From Neocallimastix lanati (nom. inval.) (taxonomy: Eukaryota; Neocallimastigomycota; Neocallimastigomycetes; Neocallimastigales; Neocallimastigaceae): DNA of 64,000 nucleotides. The stretch covers positions 5,001 to 69,000 of the forward strand of contig JACVTC010000149.1 in NCBI GenBank assembly GCA_016946835.1, read 5' to 3'. A model generated the notes under the pieces. It was given only the letters and a program-made list of their open reading frames with translations, was not told the origin of the DNA and did not search any database. Positions 16,066-28,123 of the stretch are shown piece by piece; position 1 is the first letter of the stretch; each line of letters opens with the position of its first letter. The position numbers and the translations under genes are program-made.

Positions 16066-17458
16066 TTAGTAACAATAATAATTTTCTCCGATATTTATAA
16101 TTTTTCAATACCCATAATATTTTTAATTTATTGTTTAAATTTTTAGTATCGGAAATATTATTGTCATTAATATTAATTTTATTGTTTTTCAAATTTTGCT
16201 TTTTATTATTGTTATTTTCGAAATTATTTTTACTGTTAATTTTAATAATTTCATTATCTTTAATAGAATTATAATCAATAATAATTTTATTGTTTTGCAA
16301 TTTAGGCTTTTTACTCTTGCTATTTTCAGAATTATAACTATTACTAGTTTTAATAATTTCATTATCTTTAATATTATTATTATCAATATTAATTTTGTTG
16401 CATTTCAATTCATTAGTATTATTATTTTTATTAACCATATTTTTCTCATTAATCATATTGTGATTTTTATTCAGATCCGTATTTATGCTATTTATTTTAA
16501 TCTCCTGTACCTTTTCAATATTATTAATAATATTAGATTTATTAATAACAGTCTTAATGTTATTAATACTATTTTTATTTAGAATTTCTTCCTTAACTTT
16601 ATTATTTTTATTAATTTTATTCTTAATAATTTTAATTTCATTTTTAAATTCTTCGTTGCTATTAATTTCCTTGTTATTTTTAATATTACTATTTCCATTA
16701 TTAATTTTATTATCTTGATTAATTCCGATATAATTGTTCTGATTATTTTTAGGATTATTATAGTTATTATCACTAAAATTATTGAAATTATAATTGAAAT
16801 TATTATTGAAATTATAATTGAAATTATTATTGAAATTATAATTGAAATTATTATTGAAATTATTATTGAAATCCGAATTATTAAAATTAAAATTATAAAA
16901 ATTTTGATTATTAAAATTTTGATTATAAAATTTTTGGTTAATAAAATTTTGATTGTTAAAATTTTTATTATAAAAATTTTGATTATAAAAATTTTGATTA
17001 ATAAAATTTTGATTATAAAAATTTTGATTAATAAAATTTTTATTATTAAAGTTTTGATTATGAAAATTTTGATTGTTACAATTTTTAGTGTTACAACCTT
17101 GATCCTTAAAGTTTTGGTTATTAAAATTTTGAAAAATAAAATCTTGCTTTTCTTCTGGAATGAAAAATAAAATTGAGTCACACATATCTGATAAGGATAT
17201 ATCTTGGAGCTCCGATTCGTAAAGTTTAATTAACATTTCTACTGAATCTTCATCCTCCAAACCTTCAATTTCAATTATTTCTTTCTTTATAATTACTTTG
17301 AGAATATTAGGAATCTCTTTTGCTTCAAAATATTGTTTATGGGGGTAATTTTCTGTTATAATATTCTTTAAATACTTTTTGAGGATTTCTTCTTTATTAT
17401 TATTATTATTATTGGTTTGGTTATAGGGAGTTATCCTTCTCCCTGAATTATTATTCAT
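15998..17458 (-). CDS. Asn-rich ORF of the non-autonomous LTR element, function unknown
   Basis: 486 codons. Residues 1-20 (MNNNSGRRITPYNQTN...) resemble the start of the pol frame in the Ty3/gypsy element (GRRMTPSKQTN). Residues about 24-110 are charged and possibly helical with a short acidic part (IEGLEDEDSVEML). Residues about 115-230 are tandem NQNF/NNNF repeats. The rest is Asn/Lys/Ile-rich, ending in poly-Lys coded by an A-run and a short LLLLLN tail. No zinc knuckle or enzyme motif is visible. It may be a structural or packaging protein, or only a residual frame. It is intact over 1.46 kb in a young element, which argues for some constraint, although low-complexity AT-rich sequence can stay open by chance. 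Confidence 0.6.
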
Positions 17459-17939
17459 TTTATATATAACTATTTTAATTAAAATATAAAAGATAACATA
17501 ATTACTAATTTATAAAATAATTATCATTATTAGAGTTAAAAAAAAAATAAAATAATTATTAAAATTAACTAAAAAAAAAATTTTTTTTTTTTAATAAATA
17601 TAAATATATATTACAATATATTTATATATATAATAAAATATAATCAATTCTTTTAATAAAATTATATAAATATATTTTACAATATATTTATATATAATAC
17701 TATTTAATCAATTTTGTTATAAATTATATAAATATATATATGATATATTTATATATAAAATACTAAAAAAAAAATTTAATAAAACTAATTTTTAAAATAA
17801 ATTTTTAAATTTTTGAAATATATGTCTTTAAGAAATTAGAAATTATATATTTTTATTATTATTTTTTTTTTTTTTTAATAATTATTGTAAAATAATTATA
17901 ACTTCTTCCCCTCCAAAGAGAACCGATATCTCCACCATT

Positions 17940-18630
17940 TGATAAAGTACACCTTGGTTCACTCTCTTACTGGGAGAAGTTATATAATTTATTTATGAAA
18001 TTTATTAATATAATATAATTTTATTTACTTATTTACTAAATATTTATTTATTTATTTTATAATTTAAATTTATTTAAATAACTAATAATTTTTATAACTT
18101 CATATTAAATATTACTAAATTAATTTTGCTAATAAAATATTTTTATTTTGGCAATTTATTATTATAATTTTAACTATTTGAATTGCATGAATGGCAATTT
18201 GCAAAACTGCAAAATTACAAAGAATAAATATAAAGAAAAAGTATTCTTTATATAATACTCTTTAATTATAAACTATTTTAAAATAATAAGAATTAAAAAG
18301 TATAAATAATAAAATATTATAATAATTAGAACATATAAAAATATAATAAAAATATAATAAAAATAATTAAAATGAAATAAAATAAAACTTAATTAATTTA
18401 TAAATTATTTACATATTTACATAACATAAAATTTATGTTATAAATTTTATGTTTACATTAATTTTATGTATTTTTAGAGAATTTATGATATTACATAAAT
18501 TTATCTTATATCACGTTATTTCTGGATCATTTTATAAATCATATGATGATTAATCAAGTGATTAATTGATTTGTAATTATTAATAAAATAATTTATTAAT
18601 AATTAAGGTTTTTATTTTCATTTCATATCA
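17940..18630 (-). repeat. 5' LTR of the non-autonomous element
   Basis: 691 bp, partner of 15126-15816 with one visible difference. The plus-strand left end TGATAAAG is 2 bp from the primer-binding site. The right end CATATCA abuts target duplication GCTT. Confidence 0.95.
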
Positions 18631-18634
18631 GCTT

Positions 18635-21600
18635 CTATTAATTAATAATGAATCATTATAAATTAAATAATACTTTATTTTTATTTGTTTTAAATATATA
18701 ATTTCTCCTTCTCATTTATTTTTTTTTTTTTTTATATTTTTTATTTTTATTTTTTTTTTTATTATAAATAATAAAATTAAAAATAGACATTTCATTAACA
18801 TTTTTATATTAATTAAAGTTTAGCATTAAGTATTGCGTGTAACGTTAAGTCGTTCTCCATTTTTCATATTTCCATAATTTGTGTAATGGAAGTTCAATTA
18901 AAAATAAAGTTCATGTTCCATAGCCAATAATAAAAATTTTTAAGTTCCAATCATTCTGAGATTTCAGTAACCAATGAAAAAGGTGAATTCAAAGATGATA
19001 AAATATTGAAAGTTATTAATATTTTATTTATTATATGTAATATTTTTTTTTTATTAATTATATTTATAAATACCTGAGTTTAAATCATGAATAAAATATT
19101 AAAAACAAACAAACAATAAAAGAAATAAATTAAAAATAAAGGAGGAATATGTACTTATTTAAAATATTTTAATATTAAGTAATATAGGTATTTTTAAATA
19201 TAAATATTATAGTTAATTTATAATATAATAAATAATAAATAAAAAAATTTACTTTAAGATAATTATTTCATTTTAAATAAATAATAATTTTATATATTTT
19301 ATACGGCCATTAAACTTTTAAAACAACCTAATAATCATTAAAATTTTTGAATGTTATAAATTAATAATTATTTATTATTAAACTATTAAATGCCAATCAT
19401 TGTTTGCATTTATTTGAAATATTATTTATTTATATATATTTATTTATATAATTATTTAATTTATTATAAATATTATTATTTATTTATTAATTTTAAATAA
19501 TTTAATAAAATTTTATTATTATTAAATTTTTTTTTTTTTTTAAAAAGGGTGGACAAACAACTTTAAAGCAAATTTTTTATATTTTTTATTAAATCATTTT
19601 ATTATATTTATATTGAAATATATTATAATTTATGTTAATCGAAGAAATTTATTTAAATAGAAAATATAAAGTTATTATATTATATGATTTTTAGTATTGT
19701 TAAAAATACAAATCTAATTTATTTATAAAAGAATAATTTATATACTTTTAATATATCTCAGTACTACATAAATATTTAAACTATTTGTATAAGATAAATA
19801 GTATATATTATATTTCATTTATATATAATAAACATATTAAAAATATATCATCCATGAATTTGAGATAAAATTTTAAATATATTCTATTTAATGAGATTTA
19901 AAAAAATAATATATTTCAGTCGTATTGAAATATATAAATTTATTTATTAAAAAATTTTTATTTAATATAAATATTTTAGTACTATTCATTTTTTTAATGG
20001 TTTGATATTTTTTCAATAAATACTATTGAATTTTTAATTAAATTATAAATAACTATTATATAATATTTTATTGTAGTCCATATATTATAATAAATAATAA
20101 TATATTATATTGTATTTTGATATGAAATACTTTTTTAAATATGTAAGCTGTATTATAATTTTAAATTTATTATCAGCTTTTAAATAATAATATACAATTC
20201 TCTTAGTATTAAGGTTTCATCATTATGTAATACAATACAATTCTCTTATTACATTGTATTACATAATGATGAAACCTTAATACTAATATATATATATTTT
20301 ATAAATATTTATATTAATTATCATATATTAATAATATAATATATTTTTTTTATATATTATATATACTTTTTTTTTTTTTTTGTATAATAATTCTTTTAAT
20401 AAAAATAATAAAAAAAAAAAATATATATATATATAAACAAACAATTTCTTTCTAAATTGCAACTAGTCACTTTTTTAATTTTAAAAAACTTTCAGTTATA
20501 ATTTATATTATTGAAACTTGAATGATTTTTAAGTGAAAAAGATCTTATTTTCATATCGAAATATATTTGTCCATTTAGTTCTTTTTAAAAAATACAAAAG
20601 GAGCATAATAATAATTAAAAAAAATCGCATAATTACAATTTATTTTTTAAACAATAAAACAAATAAAAAAATATTAAGAAAAAGATTTTAATAAATTACA
20701 AGAATTTAATAGAAACAAAAGAAAATTGTTTTTTAATTAATTATTAATTAAAAAAGAACAGATCTTTGTAAAATAAATTAATAATCAAGATTAATTGTTA
20801 TTATTTTTACTTGTAAAATATTATTTTTTTTTTCATTATTAATATTTTTTTGAGGATCAAACGTGGAGTAATATAATATATAAAATATAGAGAAATTTTT
20901 AATAAAAGAAATCATTTTAAAAATATATTAATGTCAATATAGAAAAAAATTTTGGCCTTGAAGTTCATATAAAATTCATTTTTCTTTTGAAATAAATTAA
21001 CTTTTTAAAAGAAAAATATCAAATCATTAAAATAAATTTAATAAATAAAATAATAAGACAGTTATTATTAAGTAAGACAATTATTTAATAATAATAATAA
21101 TTAATTTTTCAATTAAAATACAAATCAAAATATAACAACAAATAAAACGTTTTTTTATTTTCATAATTTGTTATTATGAAATATTAGTAGAAAAATCCAT
21201 TTATTAAAAAAATTATGAATACAAATTATTAATAATATTATTTTTTAAAATTTTAAAAAAATAAAATAAAAAGCAAAAAAAAAAAAAAAAAAAAAAAAAA
21301 CAGTTAATCTCGCGCATTTATTAATTTTACCTATTACGCAATAGCAAACGCTTTTTTATTAAAAAAAATTCAAAATCGCTTTCGCAAAGTATTAATATTC
21401 TAGTACTTTTTTTTTTACATACGCATCAAATTATAAATAAAAAAAAGATATTACAATAAAATATATTTTATTATATTTTAAAGTCTAAAGTAAACTTAGA
21501 AATAATAGAATTTAAAAAAAAAAATTTTATATATTTTTCGAATTTTGATAAATATTAAAAAGAACCAAATTTTAATTTATTTTTTAGAAACTTCAGAAAT

Positions 21601-21652
21601 ATTCAAAACTTTAATACAATTATTATAAATAAAATTTTATAAAATTTTGAAA
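18635..21652. other. AT-rich intergenic DNA upstream of the zinc-finger gene
   Basis: No gene seen. It contains a 34-bp perfect inverted repeat at 20203-20286. A short CpG-containing cluster (CTCGCGCATT, TTACGCAATAGC, AAACGC, ATCGCTTTCGC) lies at about 21308-21390, 260-345 bp upstream of the start codon, in DNA that otherwise has almost no CpG. That cluster is the best candidate for promoter elements. Confidence 0.6.
20203..20286. repeat. Perfect 34-bp inverted repeat with 16-nt spacer
   Basis: Arms 20203-20236 and 20253-20286 are exact reverse complements around a 16-nt loop (20237-20252). The loop start ATACAATTCTCTTA also occurs just before the left arm (20192-20204 region), forming an added short direct repeat. 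Confidence 0.95.
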
Positions 21653-23242
21653 ATGCCTTTCAATACTTTATTAACTGCTGAAAATTTAGAAGAATTACAA
21701 TTCCAAAATGCTGAAACAAAAAAGTTACTAGCTAGTCATATACCGGGTATTATGGATATCCCAGATGTGATGCCTTCAATTTTACCTCCTAATTATGAAC
21801 TTGGAGGAAACATTAATGTATTACCTAGTCCAGAAACTGATTCTCTTGTTTCATCACCATCTATTTCTAATCCTGATGATGACTTAGATTTATTTGGTAT
21901 TCAACCTTTAATTAAGGAACAAGAACAATTATTAAACAATATTCCATTGGATACTCAGTCTGTTGCTGCTGCTATGAATTCGGCTTCTTATGAAAATGCT
22001 TTATTAAATCTTATTGCTAGTAATCAACTTCAATCCAATATTCCAGTTTGTGAACCATTGGTTAATGTAAATGACGAAAGACTTTTACTTAATTACCCAG
22101 GTTTACTTTCATTAAAGGACCAATCTTCAATTGTTGACTCTTTTGATGTTAATACTGCTGTCGGATTGAATGAACTTCCATTAAATGCTTTAGATTTATT
22201 AGATCAATCTAACAATATTGAAGTTCCATCTTTAGTTCCAAGTACTATTGAACCAACAGTAGGATCTGAATTGATTGATCCATTATTAATTGGTGCTAAT
22301 AATCCATTTTTAATGAATGAATTATTAGAAACTAATGCTCTAATTCCATCTAATAAAATGGATAAAGTTATGTTGAATGATGATATTGATGCAACTTCAG
22401 TTCCTTTTGAAGTTAGTACCCCACCACTTTCACCAGTTAATCTTAATACTTTAAAAGATTCTAAGAAGTTTGGTTATGTCACAAGTCAATCTCCAGTTGA
22501 AATTCCAAAGATTGATTTTAATTCAATTAATGCTTCTACAACTTCAAACACTCAATCAGTTATAATTAATGGCATGAACCCTGTAGTTCCAACTCAAGAA
22601 ATTGTTTCTATGGTTCATTCTGAAGTACCAACTCCAATATTTACTTCTAAAGTTGATGTTACAAAAGTTCAACCAATTGTTTCAGCTAAAAATATTCAAA
22701 CTAAAACTAATTATACTTACGTTCCAGTCACAAAAAAGAGATCTAACTCTGATTTAAAGGGTGCTAAGCTTGAAAGAAGATCTTCAAATAAATCTAATCA
22801 TAAAAAATCTGTTCCAATGATTAAAGATAAGAATGGAAAATCTATTCAGAAACAAGTAAAGCATACTTTTGTTATCGAAACTCCTGGTATTAGTTATGGT
22901 AGGAAGACTTCCGGTAGAAAGAGAAAATGTAAGAAGGAAAATGAAGAGGAGACCTTTGCAGCACTTCCACAAGTACCACAAATTCCATGTAGACAAAATG
23001 TTACAAATCTTCCTCCACAAAAGCTTTCAAAGATTCATGCTCGTACAACGGAAGATTTAGATTCATTACCATTCCAATGTGAATTTTGTCCATCTGCTTT
23101 TTCAAGAAAACATGATCTCAAGAGACACATTAAAGTTCATATTGGTAATACTGCTGCTTATAAATGTCAACATTGTGGGAAGAGCTATGCCCGTGCAGAA
23201 TCTTTAGTTAAACATGAAGCCTCCAAAGAATGCCAAAAGTAA
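21653..23242 (+). CDS. C2H2 zinc-finger transcription factor
   Basis: 529 residues, no intron. The ATG at 21653 (context GAAAATGCC) is chosen; the in-frame codon 6 bp upstream is TTG. Residues 1-340 are acidic, Ser/Pro/Asn-rich and low in charge, typical of an activation region. Residues about 360-440 are basic with clusters such as KKRSNSDLK, KLERRSSNK and RKRKCKK, likely nuclear localisation signals. At the C-terminus, finger 1 (about 474-496, CEFCPSAFSRKHDLKRHIKVH) is a perfect C2H2. Finger 2 (about 505-527, CQHCGKSYARAESLVKHEASKEC) uses Cys as last ligand. The SRKHDLKRH helix is common in fungal regulators such as Crz1-type factors, but two fingers alone do not fix the subfamily. Codons are cleaner and less AT-biased than the flanks. 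Confidence 0.92.
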   Translation: MPFNTLLTAENLEELQFQNAETKKLLASHIPGIMDIPDVMPSILPPNYELGGNINVLPSPETDSLVSSPSISNPDDDLDLFGIQPLIKEQEQLLNNIPLDTQSVAAAMNSASYENALLNLIASNQLQSNIPVCEPLVNVNDERLLLNYPGLLSLKDQSSIVDSFDVNTAVGLNELPLNALDLLDQSNNIEVPSLVPSTIEPTVGSELIDPLLIGANNPFLMNELLETNALIPSNKMDKVMLNDDIDATSVPFEVSTPPLSPVNLNTLKDSKKFGYVTSQSPVEIPKIDFNSINASTTSNTQSVIINGMNPVVPTQEIVSMVHSEVPTPIFTSKVDVTKVQPIVSAKNIQTKTNYTYVPVTKKRSNSDLKGAKLERRSSNKSNHKKSVPMIKDKNGKSIQKQVKHTFVIETPGISYGRKTSGRKRKCKKENEEETFAALPQVPQIPCRQNVTNLPPQKLSKIHARTTEDLDSLPFQCEFCPSAFSRKHDLKRHIKVHIGNTAAYKCQHCGKSYARAESLVKHEASKECQK

Positions 23243-25553
23243 AAAAGAAAAAATATTAGAAGTTTAAGTAAATTCAAAATATTAATTGCGAATGAAAATT
23301 GATTATAATTTGAAATTTATCTTATTTCATTTTAAGTCATTCAAGTTTTTATTTATAGTAAATTTTATCAATGAAAAAATTTTATTTATTAAAAATTAAA
23401 ATTTTATTATTAGTTTTAATTTTATTTGAAGTTTATTAAAATACTATTTTTTTTTTTTAACTTTTTTCTCCATAATTAGTAATTCTTTCATATGATAAAA
23501 TCAAATGGCCACTAAAATATCTATAAAAATCAATCGCATTTATATATAGGTTTATTTTTTTTTAAATTTTATTAATCAAATCGTTCATTACTTTTATTCA
23601 AGTCAGCATTATTTAAATTAACAAAATATTTATTTATAATTATCAACTCATCGTATTCTATTTTATCAATTAAAATTCAAATCACTTTAGCATGCGCACA
23701 TTGTTTTATAACTTTTTGTAAATAATTAATGATCAATAAGATATATAACAATAGTAATAAGTTATTATATTAAATTGCTTTTTATTAAATAATTTTAATA
23801 ATCGCTTTCATTTTTTTCCAAAAGTAAAAAAAAATAAAAAAAAAAAAGAAATAAAAAATAAGAAATTTATGAGCTGTGAGGACATTATTATTATTAGTTT
23901 ATAAAAGTATAAGATAAATTAAAAAAAAAAAAATTTTAGAAATTATTTTGTTTATTTTTAATCATTTATTATAACAACTTTGTTATAAAATTAGGAAAAA
24001 TGTCATTCATAGCTTATAATTTCTTAATAGGTAAAGAAAATAATAAATTCACCCTTTCTTTAGTTAAATTATAATAATTAAATAACAAGTTGTACATTCA
24101 AAATGAAACGTAATTTTATTAAGACAATTATTTAAAGTAAGCAAAATCACAATATATAAATTAATTTTATTAAATATTAATAAGACAAAGGATCGTAAAT
24201 ATATATTTAAAAAAAAAAAAAAGAAATTATTGATTCTTTGGTTTGATTCAATATAATAATTTTTTTTTAAAAAATATAATTGACATTTAATATTTATTAA
24301 GAATAAAAATCAATATATAAATTTATAAAAATATTTTACAATTAAAAAGTAGCAATTCAAAAACAGTAATTTAATGAGATTAATATTGCATTGAATGCAT
24401 TATTAAATTAAATTTAATTTAAATTGAATATGGTATATGTACATTAATACCAATAATTTAGTATGCGAAAAGAATATGAAAATTTTTAATTAGCCCTGAA
24501 ATGTAAAAGGAAAAAAAAAATTGTTTTAAATGAAGAAAGATTGATCATATTATTATATTTAATAATAATCATTTATAGTATAAAATTAACTAAAAGATAA
24601 TATTTTCATTAGTACAAAAAAAATTAATATAATATTATTTAATAATTATAATTTAATAATCAATAATCATAATTTTGAAGTTTTCCTTTTTTTTTTTCTT
24701 TGAAAAAAAAAAGCAAAGAATAAGAGAGTACAACTTGTGAATTAATTATTATATTTAATATAAACAAAGGAATGAATTATTAAGATTGTATTGTTTTCTT
24801 ATATATAAATTTAATTATAATATAAAATGATAATTAAAAATATTTTTATTAAGATTTTATTATAAATATTTTAAAAAAGTAAAGTTATATACATTGGAAT
24901 GTATATTAATTAATGTTTCATAGATTAGTGAAACATGTTTCAATAGGTATCTACTTTATTTAAATTTAAAAGTTTTAAAATAATTTATCAATTAAATTTA
25001 GAAAAAATAACCAAAAATTTAACATTATTTTTAACATTGAAATTTCAAAATTAAACCAAATTACATAATTCAGTAAATTAGAAAAAATAAAACATTAAAG
25101 TAGAGTAAAATAAAATGGAAAAAAGTTGTTTATGAGAAGATTTGAAATTATGAAAAGCTTTTATATAACTAGAAATTAATATTAATGTTAATTTATATAA
25201 CTTTTTATAATTTTAAATTATTTTTATTTTTTTTGTTTTATTTTATTCAAAGTAAAAATAATATTTAAATGAAGAAGTAATATTAAAAAAAAAAAAAAAA
25301 AAAAAAAAAGGAAAAAGAAGAAGGAGAAAAATTAAAGTTCATTAATAAAAAGTAGAAAAGTATTAATTTATTTAAAAAAAACTATTTAAAATTTAAGAAT
25401 TAAAAAAAAAAAAAATTATATTGTAAGATTGAAAAATATAAAATTTCTTAAATTTAGAATAAGAATAAGTTGATAGAATGAAATATAAATTAAAATAAAT
25501 ATATTCAAATGTTCATTTGCATAAAAGATAAATAAATTTTAATTTTTTTTAAA

Positions 25554-25584
<31 letters not shown>

Positions 25585-25588
25585 AAAA

Positions 25589-25627
<39 letters not shown>

Positions 25628-25870
25628 AATAAAAATAAATAAAACTTAAAAAAACTAAAAAAAAAAAATAAATTTTTACTAACAATATATATATTTTTTT
25701 TATTATATCAAAAAAATATCTTTTTTTATTTATTTTATTATTACTATAATTATTATTTTATATTTTTATTAAGTGTACAGAAAAAAAAATTATTGTTATT
25801 GATAATAAAATTATTTTTTTTATGTTTAATGAAAAAAAAAAAAAAAAAAAAAAAAAAAGATTAGATATTT
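23243..25870. other. AT-rich intergenic DNA, no gene seen
   Basis: Downstream flank of the zinc-finger gene: A/T homopolymers (large A-runs near 25285, 25560-25625 and 25833-25858) and simple repeats. TGTTTCA and TGAAACA pair around 24914-24938. No coding or RNA gene signal. Confidence 0.7.
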
Positions 25871-25888
25871 TGAAAATATTAATATTAA

Positions 25889-26450
25889 TAATGCTCCTGA
25901 TGTGGCGAAGGTAATCAATCTTTTGAGCATTGGATTTTTAAATGTAATGCTCTTGCATCTTTTAGATGGAATTCTTTAAATTTCATCGATGATCTCTATG
26001 TTTTGTACGTTAGGAAGATTAGAGCATTTAATCCTCTTTCTTCCTATGACTCAATTTCTGTTTTTAAAGATTGTATCAATCGTTATATACATACTTGTTC
26101 CTTCTTAGTAAACATTTCGATAGAAGGGAACAGAGGACAATTAAATGAACTACTTTTCAAAGGTTCATCTGTGAGTCATCTGTTCCAAAAATTGTGGGCT
26201 TGGCGGAATTCTTAACTAGAGTAATATCTATCATAAGTAGTTCATTTGAGCTATTATTTGATAGGTATTCCAAAATACCAAACTTAACCAAGAGCGTCGA
26301 CGTTGTACTGATGAGGCATAATGATAAAACAGGATCATCCTCTATTTCTACGAAGGGTGTATCTCGTCTTAGTAGTTCAATAAATGATGAATCCAGAGAG
26401 AGTTTAGTGGAATACCATACTATCTATTTTAAAGATATTACTTCTAGGTT
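25889..26450 (+). pseudogene. LINE-type reverse transcriptase 3' end, decayed
   Basis: The frame from about 25890 reads C-S-stop-CGEGNQSFEHWIFKC, matching the C-x2-C...H-x4-C zinc motif found near the C-terminus of non-LTR retrotransposon RTs. It continues with RWNSLNFIDDLYVLYVRK, ...VFKDCINRYI and ...LFQKLWAWRNS. A frame change near 26200 leads to FLTRVISIISSSFELLFDRYSK. A stop between the first two Cys and the frame break show it is inactive. The upstream RT core and endonuclease are absent. TTA and T runs follow (26555-26632). The zinc motif is the main evidence; family placement is tentative. Confidence 0.55.
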
Positions 26451-26548
26451 TTATTATTATTATTATTATTATATTTTTTTTTTTTATTTGGTAGGAAGGG
26501 AAAATTCCCGCATAGTACAACTTGACGAAATACATAGTATTTTTGAGC

Positions 26549-26554
<6 letters not shown>

Positions 26555-26632
<78 letters not shown>
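26555..26632. repeat. TTA array followed by a ~43-bp T run
   Basis: A short TTA triplet stretch runs directly into a long T homopolymer after the LINE-like fragment. Confidence 0.9.
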
Positions 26633-26638
<6 letters not shown>

Positions 26639-26731
26639 TTATTATTATTTTTAATTTCAAATGTACTTTTTACCTATATTTATTTATTATAATAAAATTA
26701 ATAAATTTATGGAAGTGTATTCTCTTTCCTG

Positions 26732-26759
<28 letters not shown>

Positions 26760-26762
<3 letters not shown>

Positions 26763-27690
26763 TAGTAATTTTCTGAATCATGAGTGTGTAATTTTATTAT
26801 TATTATTATAAATTAAATAAATATAGTTATTCTCTAAGTCTAAAAAAAAAAAGAGTAAATATATAGGTGAAGTGGTAACCGAGTATATATAATTTCCTTC
26901 TTGGTGGAAAAAGATGCAGACATTATTGATTTTAGATTATAATAAAAAGAAAAAAAAAAAAAAAAAAAAGAAATGGGTGTTTTTGTTTAAATAACTAAAT
27001 CATTTCTGGTGATTATTCTTAAAAAAACGTCATTCTTAGTGTACGATCTGTGATTCCCTTTACAGAAATTATGCCTATAGGGCTAGTACTTGACAAGGGT
27101 TTGCTCATTTCACTATATCAAAATATAGTTCAATATCAAAAAGCAATGTTGACACTGTTATCACAGATATGAATAATATAGAATCAAATACAGATACTGA
27201 TAGTGGTAACGAAGTATATAATATTAATAATAATAACAATAGAATTAATATTGTTGGTTATAGTAGAATTAGTGATAGAGAGAATAGGAATATTAATTAG
27301 TGATTGTGAAAATAATGGTATCATTACTAATAATGTAGTGAATAGTTCAATTGGTGAAAATCGTGTTAATTTAAGTAATTTTCTGAATAACGAGTATGTA
27401 AATATTTATGTGATGTGGTACCAATTTATATTGCTTCTTTCTTGGTGGAAAAGATGAAGATATTACTGATTTAAATTATAAAAAGGGATGGGATGTTTTT
27501 TTTTTAAGAACTAAATCATTTCTGGTGGTTGTTTAAAAACACCATTCTTGGTGCCGTTTGTAGCTCTTTCTTTTATAGAAATTATGCTTCGGGTTAGTAC
27601 TCGATAAAGGTTACTATTCCGAAAGTATAAAGTCCAAACTAACCAGGATCGTCAACGCTGAAAATGCTGTAAGCCAGGCCAGCAGGGCCA
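26760..27690 (+). repeat. Two diverged direct copies of a ~300-bp unit (LINE-like, decayed)
   Basis: Copy A (about 26762-27110) and copy B (about 27374-27615) share, in order, AGTAATTTTCTGAAT, TTCTTGGTGGAAAA, AACTAAATCATTTCTGGTG, CATTCTTGGTG (CATTCTTAGTG in A), TAGAAATTATGC (CAGAAATTATGC in A) and GTTAGTACTCGA (GCTAGTACTTGA in A). The spacer holds a Ser/Asn/Asp-rich broken frame. These look like tandem remains of one retroelement leader or ORF1. A further GC-richer stretch (27640-27805, ending GGAGGGGAGGTCGGAC) follows copy B. Confidence 0.6.
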
Positions 27691-27905
27691 AATGCCTCTG
27701 AAGGAAAAGACCATAATTTCTTTTAGATCGTTAATTCAAACCCTGATCCGGGATAAGAATTCCTTTAAACAGAAATCTCATATAATTTGGAGGGGAGGTC
27801 GGACTTTTTTTTTTTTTTTTTTTTTTTATTATTTATTTATACATTTATTTTTAATATTACTTTTATTTCACATTACTATTTAAAAAATTATTATATTTAA
27901 TCTGG

Positions 27906-27971
<66 letters not shown>

Positions 27972-28076
27972 ATAACATGTAATTAATAAATTAATAAATA
28001 AATAAAATTAAAGTTCACAATAATTGCGGCTATATATATATAAACTTTTTTATTGAATATTTGAATATTTTTCTCT

Positions 28077-28099
<23 letters not shown>

Positions 28100-28123
<24 letters not shown>

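Larger units (their letters stand above)
15126..18630 (-). mobile_element. Young, apparently non-autonomous LTR retrotransposon (3.5 kb)
   Basis: Two 691-bp direct repeats (15126-15816 and 17940-18630) differ by one base by eye (A at 15134, T at 17948) and start TGATA and end TATCA. The element is flanked by GCTT on both sides (15122-15125 and 18631-18634), a 4-bp target duplication. On the minus strand a primer-binding site (17937-17921, TGGTGGAGATATCGGTT) lies 2 nt inside the 5' LTR. A purine tract (15829-15817, AAGGAGGGACGAA) abuts the 3' LTR. The only internal ORF has no protease, RT, RNase H or integrase motifs, so the element must depend on enzymes from elsewhere, plausibly a Ty3/gypsy relative. 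Confidence 0.92.

Noticed and set aside
16196-17170. Several Ile/Leu/Phe-rich ORFs on both strands across the non-autonomous element ORF
   Set aside because: Frame shadows of the Asn-rich 486-codon ORF, produced by AAT/ATT codon bias.
26003-26634. Two short + strand ORFs as host genes
   Set aside because: They are consecutive frames of one LINE-like RT fragment with an internal stop upstream and a frame break between them, ending in triplet and T runs.
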